Source of the DNA: JALEGB01 sp038530925 | GTDB lineage: Bacteria > Pseudomonadota > Alphaproteobacteria > Rhodobacterales > Rhodobacteraceae | Length of the DNA stretch: 34,557 nt | Assembly: GCA_038530925.1 (NCBI GenBank) | Contig: JBCBCG010000012.1 | Coordinates: 1 to 34,557 of the forward strand | Direction: 5' to 3' | Shown here: positions 31,276 to 34,557 of the stretch, piece by piece | Layout: each line of letters begins with the position of its first letter | Position numbering within the stretch: the stretch's first letter is position 1 | Program-made: the position numbers and the translations under genes | The notes under the pieces: model-generated | Told to the model about the DNA's origin: nothing | Databases searched by the model: none | What the model saw: the letters and a program-made list of their open reading frames with translations, nothing else

Positions 31276-31998
31276 ATGACGATGATCTACTTCGTGCGTC
31301 ACGCCCAGGCGTCGTTCGGCGCGGAGAATTACGACGCGCTTTCTCCGCTCGGCCGGCGCCAATCGGGCGCGCTTGGCGCGGCGCTGGCCGCGCGCGGGTT
31401 TCGCCCGGACATGATTTTCACCGGCCGCATGCGCCGGCACCGGGACACGGCGGCGCTCTGCATGGAGCAGTTGGCGATGTATCCGGAGATCGACGCGCTG
31501 CGCGGGCTCGACGAATATGATTTCATCGATGTTCTAAAGGCCCACCGCGCTGAACTTGTGGACATGCCGGCGGTGAAGCGCGCGGCGGCGCAAGGCGAGG
31601 ATCTGCGCAGCCTCTTCGCCGGCGCGCTGACCGCGTGGACGAAGGATGACGCGGGCGCCGCATATATCGAGAGCTTCGCCGCGTTCCGCGCGCGTGTCGA
31701 GGAAGCGCTGTCGGAGATCGCCAGGCGCGCGGCGCGGCGCGGCGCGGAACGCGTCTTGGTGTTCAGCTCCGGCGGTCCGATCGGGGCGATGACCCTGACG
31801 CTGCTGACGGCGCCGGTCTCGCGCTTTTACGACGTGACCTGGCGAATGGCCAATTGCGCCGTGACGCGCGTTCTTCTGAGCGAGGAAGGCGGCGCTGGTT
31901 CACAGCCAGGCGACAACGTCGCGCTTCATCCCAGATTAGTGTCTTTTAACGACTATAGCGCCTTGGAGACCGATCGCGGCCTCCTAACTTTCATTTGA
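31276..31998 (+). CDS. Histidine phosphatase fold protein, second catalytic His apparently replaced
   Basis: A 240-residue protein with the phosphoglycerate-mutase-like start MTMIYFVRHAQASFG; H9 of RHA would be the phosphorylated residue and DPMI/FTGRMRRHRDTAA (about 45-60) the usual arginine-bearing helix. Where the family normally has V-x-(S/T)-H-G-G, this protein has VFSSGGPIG (residues 162-170), with serine instead of the second histidine. It may therefore be inactive, altered in activity, or a member of a subgroup with this replacement. AAGGAG precedes the ATG. It lies between acyl-CoA dehydrogenase and acyl-CoA ligase genes, a placement seen in fatty-acid loci, but its job there is unknown. 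Confidence 0.85.
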   Translation: MTMIYFVRHAQASFGAENYDALSPLGRRQSGALGAALAARGFRPDMIFTGRMRRHRDTAALCMEQLAMYPEIDALRGLDEYDFIDVLKAHRAELVDMPAVKRAAAQGEDLRSLFAGALTAWTKDDAGAAYIESFAAFRARVEEALSEIARRAARRGAERVLVFSSGGPIGAMTLTLLTAPVSRFYDVTWRMANCAVTRVLLSEEGGAGSQPGDNVALHPRLVSFNDYSALETDRGLLTFI

Positions 31999-32067
31999 AA
32001 TTTCCGCGCGATGCGGCGCGCTCTCCGCTCAATGAGAGAGAGGCCGCCAACAGGGAGGATGATGAGG

Positions 32068-33807
32068 ATGACCGCCATAACCGAGCTTCAGGCCGCGGAG
32101 ATCGATCCGGCGACGCTGCCGCCGCCAGGCGTTTACGGCCCGAAACGCTGGCTTGATCACTATCCAGAGGGCGTGCCGCATCAAGTCGACGCTTCCGCGA
32201 TCCCGACGATGCTGCATCTTCTGGAGAAGAGCTTCTCCGAATATGCGGATCGGATCGCGTTCACCTGCATGGGCCGGTCGCTGACCTACCGCCAGCTCGA
32301 CCAGACGAGCCGCGATATGGCGGCGTATCTGCAGGGCCTTGGGCTGAAGAAGGGCGACCGCGTCGCGGTGATGGCGCCGAATGTGTTCCAGCAGCAAGTC
32401 GCCGTCTGCGGCGTGATCCGCGCCGGCTTCGTGGTGGTGAACGTCAACCCGCTCTACACTGCGCGGGAGCTGCGCCATCAGCTCAAAGACAGCGGCGCGA
32501 AAGCGATCGTGATCCTCGAGAATTTCGCAATCACGCTGCAGGAGGTGATCGCGGACACCGAGGTCGAGCATGTGGTGGCCACCGCGCTCGGCGACATGCT
32601 CGGGCCGAAGGGCATGCTGGTGAACGCGATCGTGCGGCATGTGAAGAAGATGGTGCCGCCTTACAAGCTGCCCGGCGCCGTGCGCTTCAAGGCCGCGCTG
32701 AAGGCGGGCCGCGCCGCCAGCTATCAGCGGCCGGAGATCGCGCCTGAAGACATCGCGGTGCTGCAATACACGGGCGGCACCACCGGCCTCTCCAAAGGCG
32801 CGATGCTGCTGCACAGCACGCTGATCTCCTCGCTGCTGGCGGCGGACGCCTGGGCCGAGCCGGGTCTGCGCAAGCTGCCGGAGGATCAGCCGCTGACGCT
32901 GGTCTGCGCGCTGCCGCTCTATCATGTGTTCGCGATGATCAACGTGGCGATGTCCTCCATCGTGAAGGGCGGCCGCGTCATTCTGATCCCGAACGCGCGC
33001 GATTTGAACTCGCTGGTGGAGGCGCTGAAAGGCGAGGTGTTCCACACCTTCCCTGGCGTGAACACGCTGTTCGCCGCGCTGGCGGAGTATAAGGAGTTCC
33101 AGAAGCTCGATTTCTCAAACCTGATGATCTGCAATGGCGGCGGCATGGCCTGCCTCGAGACGACGGCGAACCGCTGGAAGGATGTGACCGGCAGCTCGAT
33201 CACCGAAGGCTATGGGCTGAGCGAGACGAGTTCGGGCATTTGCTGCAATCGCGCGGATCTAGACGGCTTCACCGGCCATTGCGGCGTGCCGATGCCGGGC
33301 ACGGAGATCCGAATTCTCGACGATGAAGGGCGTGAGATGCCAGCCGGCGCGCGCGGCGAGATCTGCATCCGCGGCGATGCGGTCATGGCCGGCTATTGGA
33401 ACAAGCCGGACGAGACGGCGAAAGTGATGACGGCGGACGGGTTCTTCCGCTCCGGCGATATCGGCGTGATGGACGAGCATGGCTCTGTCGCCGTGGTCGA
33501 CCGGAAGAAGGATATGATCCTCGTCTCCGGCTTCAACGTGTTCCCGAACGAGATCGAGGATGTGATCTCGGGCCTCCAAGGCGTGCGAGAATGCGCGGCG
33601 GTCGGCGTGCCGGACGCGAATACGGGCGAAGCGATCCGCCTTTTCGTGGTTGGCCAGGATCTCGACGATCGTCAGGTGATCGATTACGCACGCACCCAGC
33701 TCGTTGCTTATAAAGTGCCAAAGCAGATCGTCTTCATCGATGAGTTGCCGAAATCGAATGTGGGCAAGATCCTCCGCCGCGAGTTGCGCGACCGCCAGGA
33801 CGCGTAA
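32068..33807 (+). CDS. fadD: Long-chain fatty acid--CoA ligase
   Basis: A 579-residue adenylate-forming enzyme. The chosen ATG has GGGAGG nine bases upstream; ATGs at 32059 and 32062 are also in frame but too close to it. Motifs are the P-loop YTGGTTGLSKGAM, the A5 motif EGYGLSETS, GDIGVMDEHG with VVDRKKDMILVSGFNVFPNEIEDV, and the catalytic lysine in KSNVGKILRREL. It activates fatty acids (or another carboxylic acid) to acyl-CoA with ATP, feeding the acyl-CoA dehydrogenase encoded upstream. It resembles E. coli FadD in length and in the start region (WLDHYPEGVPHQVD). Chain-length preference cannot be read. Its stop codon lies within a 16-base tandem repeat. Confidence 0.93.
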   Translation: MTAITELQAAEIDPATLPPPGVYGPKRWLDHYPEGVPHQVDASAIPTMLHLLEKSFSEYADRIAFTCMGRSLTYRQLDQTSRDMAAYLQGLGLKKGDRVAVMAPNVFQQQVAVCGVIRAGFVVVNVNPLYTARELRHQLKDSGAKAIVILENFAITLQEVIADTEVEHVVATALGDMLGPKGMLVNAIVRHVKKMVPPYKLPGAVRFKAALKAGRAASYQRPEIAPEDIAVLQYTGGTTGLSKGAMLLHSTLISSLLAADAWAEPGLRKLPEDQPLTLVCALPLYHVFAMINVAMSSIVKGGRVILIPNARDLNSLVEALKGEVFHTFPGVNTLFAALAEYKEFQKLDFSNLMICNGGGMACLETTANRWKDVTGSSITEGYGLSETSSGICCNRADLDGFTGHCGVPMPGTEIRILDDEGREMPAGARGEICIRGDAVMAGYWNKPDETAKVMTADGFFRSGDIGVMDEHGSVAVVDRKKDMILVSGFNVFPNEIEDVISGLQGVRECAAVGVPDANTGEAIRLFVVGQDLDDRQVIDYARTQLVAYKVPKQIVFIDELPKSNVGKILRRELRDRQDA

Positions 33808-33845
33808 CGACACGGACGCGTAACGACAAAGACGCGTAATAACGA
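33799..33845 (+). repeat. 16-base tandem repeat, three copies, spanning the fadD stop codon
   Basis: GACGCGTAACGAC starts at 33799 and 33815, and a diverged copy GACGCGTAATAACGA starts at 33831, a period of 16. Each copy holds TAA; the first TAA is the stop of the ligase gene. The following bases to 33979 show no gene. Confidence 0.8.
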
Positions 33846-33979
33846 GCCGCGCGCCAAGGGAGGAACGTCGCTTGGAGCCATCGAGGCTCCGCGCGGCGTT
33901 CGCGAGCGGGCGTCGCGCGCGGCGCGGAGCGGATGGCGCTGAGACGCGTCGCCGCCCGCGATGACGGACGCGCCGGCTA

Positions 33980-34557
33980 GAGCTTGTTCGGTTTAGGTGA
34001 ACGCGTAGCCGCTGTTTCTTATGTAGTTGGCGCATTCTTTCGATGTGAAGCCGTCGAGGAGTGCGCCGATCCGCCGCCAAGTGGCGTCGACGGTGCGTTC
34101 CGCGGCCTTTCGGAGCATGTGCTTGAGTTTTGCAAAGACCTGCTCGATCGGATTGAGGTCCGGCGAGTAGGGCGGCGGGAACCACATCTTCGCGCCAGCC
34201 GCCTTGATCGTCGCACGCGCGGCCGCGCCCTTATGGCTGGCGAGATTGTCGAGCACGACGATGTCGCCTGGCTTCACCGTCGGCGCCAGCACGCGCTCCA
34301 CATAGAGCTGGAGCCACTCCCCGTTGATCGGCCCATCGATCACGAAGGGCGCGTCGATCCGATCGTGGCGCAACGCGGCGATAAAGGTGGGGGTCGTCCA
34401 GCCGCCATGGGGCGAGACGCCGGGTAGCCGCTCGCCTTTCGGCGCCCAGCCTCTGAGCGGCGCCATATTGGTCTTCGCCCACGTCTCATCGACGAACACC
34501 AAGCGCTTGGGATCGAACCGATGCTGATTGCGGATCCAGAAGCGGCGCTTGTGTACG
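33980..34557 (-). mobile_element. IS630-family insertion sequence, one end inside the window
   Basis: The transposase gene runs off the right edge. The left end of the element is probably at about 33980, just after a TA dinucleotide (33978-33979), the target of IS630/Tc1-type elements. GAGCTTGTTCGGTTTAGGTG at 33980-33999 is the candidate terminal inverted repeat and contains the transposase stop. The other end is outside the window, so the inverted copy cannot be checked. Confidence 0.75.
33993..34557 (-). CDS. IS630-family transposase (DDE domain), 5' end outside window
   Basis: The C-terminal ~187 residues, open to the window edge. The frame can be followed upstream of the first possible start (KRRFWIRNQHRFDPKRLVFVDETWAKTN, read in parts), so the gene is truncated by the window rather than beginning here. 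The DDE residues appear as FVDE (first Asp), VVLDNLASHKG (second Asp) and PPYSPDLNPIEQVF (Glu), all hallmarks of IS630. Both the catalytic triad and the frame are intact in the visible part. In this family an upstream helix-turn-helix ORF (or frameshifted first part) is common; it would lie to the right of the window. Confidence 0.92.
   Translation of the reverse strand, partial: VHKRRFWIRNQHRFDPKRLVFVDETWAKTNMAPLRGWAPKGERLPGVSPHGGWTTPTFIAALRHDRIDAPFVIDGPINGEWLQLYVERVLAPTVKPGDIVVLDNLASHKGAAARATIKAAGAKMWFPPPYSPDLNPIEQVFAKLKHMLRKAAERTVDATWRRIGALLDGFTSKECANYIRNSGYAFT

Noticed and set aside
1..34557. CRISPR array, tRNA or rRNA genes
   Set aside because: No regularly spaced repeats with unique spacers, and no recognisable tRNA or rRNA segments were seen on either strand.

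Overview
The window is GC-rich (roughly two thirds G+C by eye) and gene-dense. Codon choice, gene families (PhnCDE, the NAGGN osmolyte operon, FNR/FixK-type control, an IS630 element) and the many MocR/AraC/LysR regulators suggest an alphaproteobacterium, probably free-living and metabolically versatile. This placement is inferred; there is no rRNA gene or other phylogenetic marker in the window.

Layout. 1-3.7 kb: the 3' end of an OxyR-like regulator, an SDR dehydrogenase, an ankyrin-repeat protein and a small one-helix protein, with a cluster of TGTWAGA heptads between the last two. 3.86-8.64 kb: a guanidine operon. It opens with a guanidine-I (ykkC) riboswitch, followed by a NitT/TauT-type ABC importer (binding protein, permease, ATPase), a GdmH-like guanidine hydrolase of the ureohydrolase family, and a small protein with a very histidine-rich N-terminus that may handle the enzyme's nickel. 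8.8-10 kb: a perfect FNR-type box ahead of an exported DsrE-like protein and an exported rhodanese. 10.1-13.3 kb: an AraC regulator, and a MocR-type regulator divergent from a PNPOx-like flavin-binding protein. 13.3-16.3 kb: phnCDE phosphonate/phosphite-type uptake genes on the minus strand with Pho-box-like repeats upstream and a terminator-like structure between phnD and phnE. 16.6-21.4 kb: the three-gene N-acetylglutaminylglutamine amide (NAGGN) osmoprotectant operon.

21.8-33.8 kb: an envelope and lipid module. It contains a DUF1302 outer-membrane protein, a DUF1329 exported protein, a YCF48/BNR-repeat protein and an RND/MMPL transporter, followed by acyl-CoA dehydrogenase, histidine-phosphatase-fold protein and long-chain acyl-CoA ligase genes on the same strand. 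The order suggests import or trafficking of a hydrophobic acyl or sterol-like compound followed by CoA activation and oxidation, but the substrate is unknown. The window ends inside an IS630-family transposase gene; a decayed stretch near 29.6 kb may be an IS200-like remnant.

The strongest system-level result is the guanidine operon: an RNA sensor, importer and hydrolase agree on one substrate, and the histidine-rich last gene is the least explained part. The DUF1302/DUF1329/YCF48/MMPL module is the most promising uncharacterised machine.
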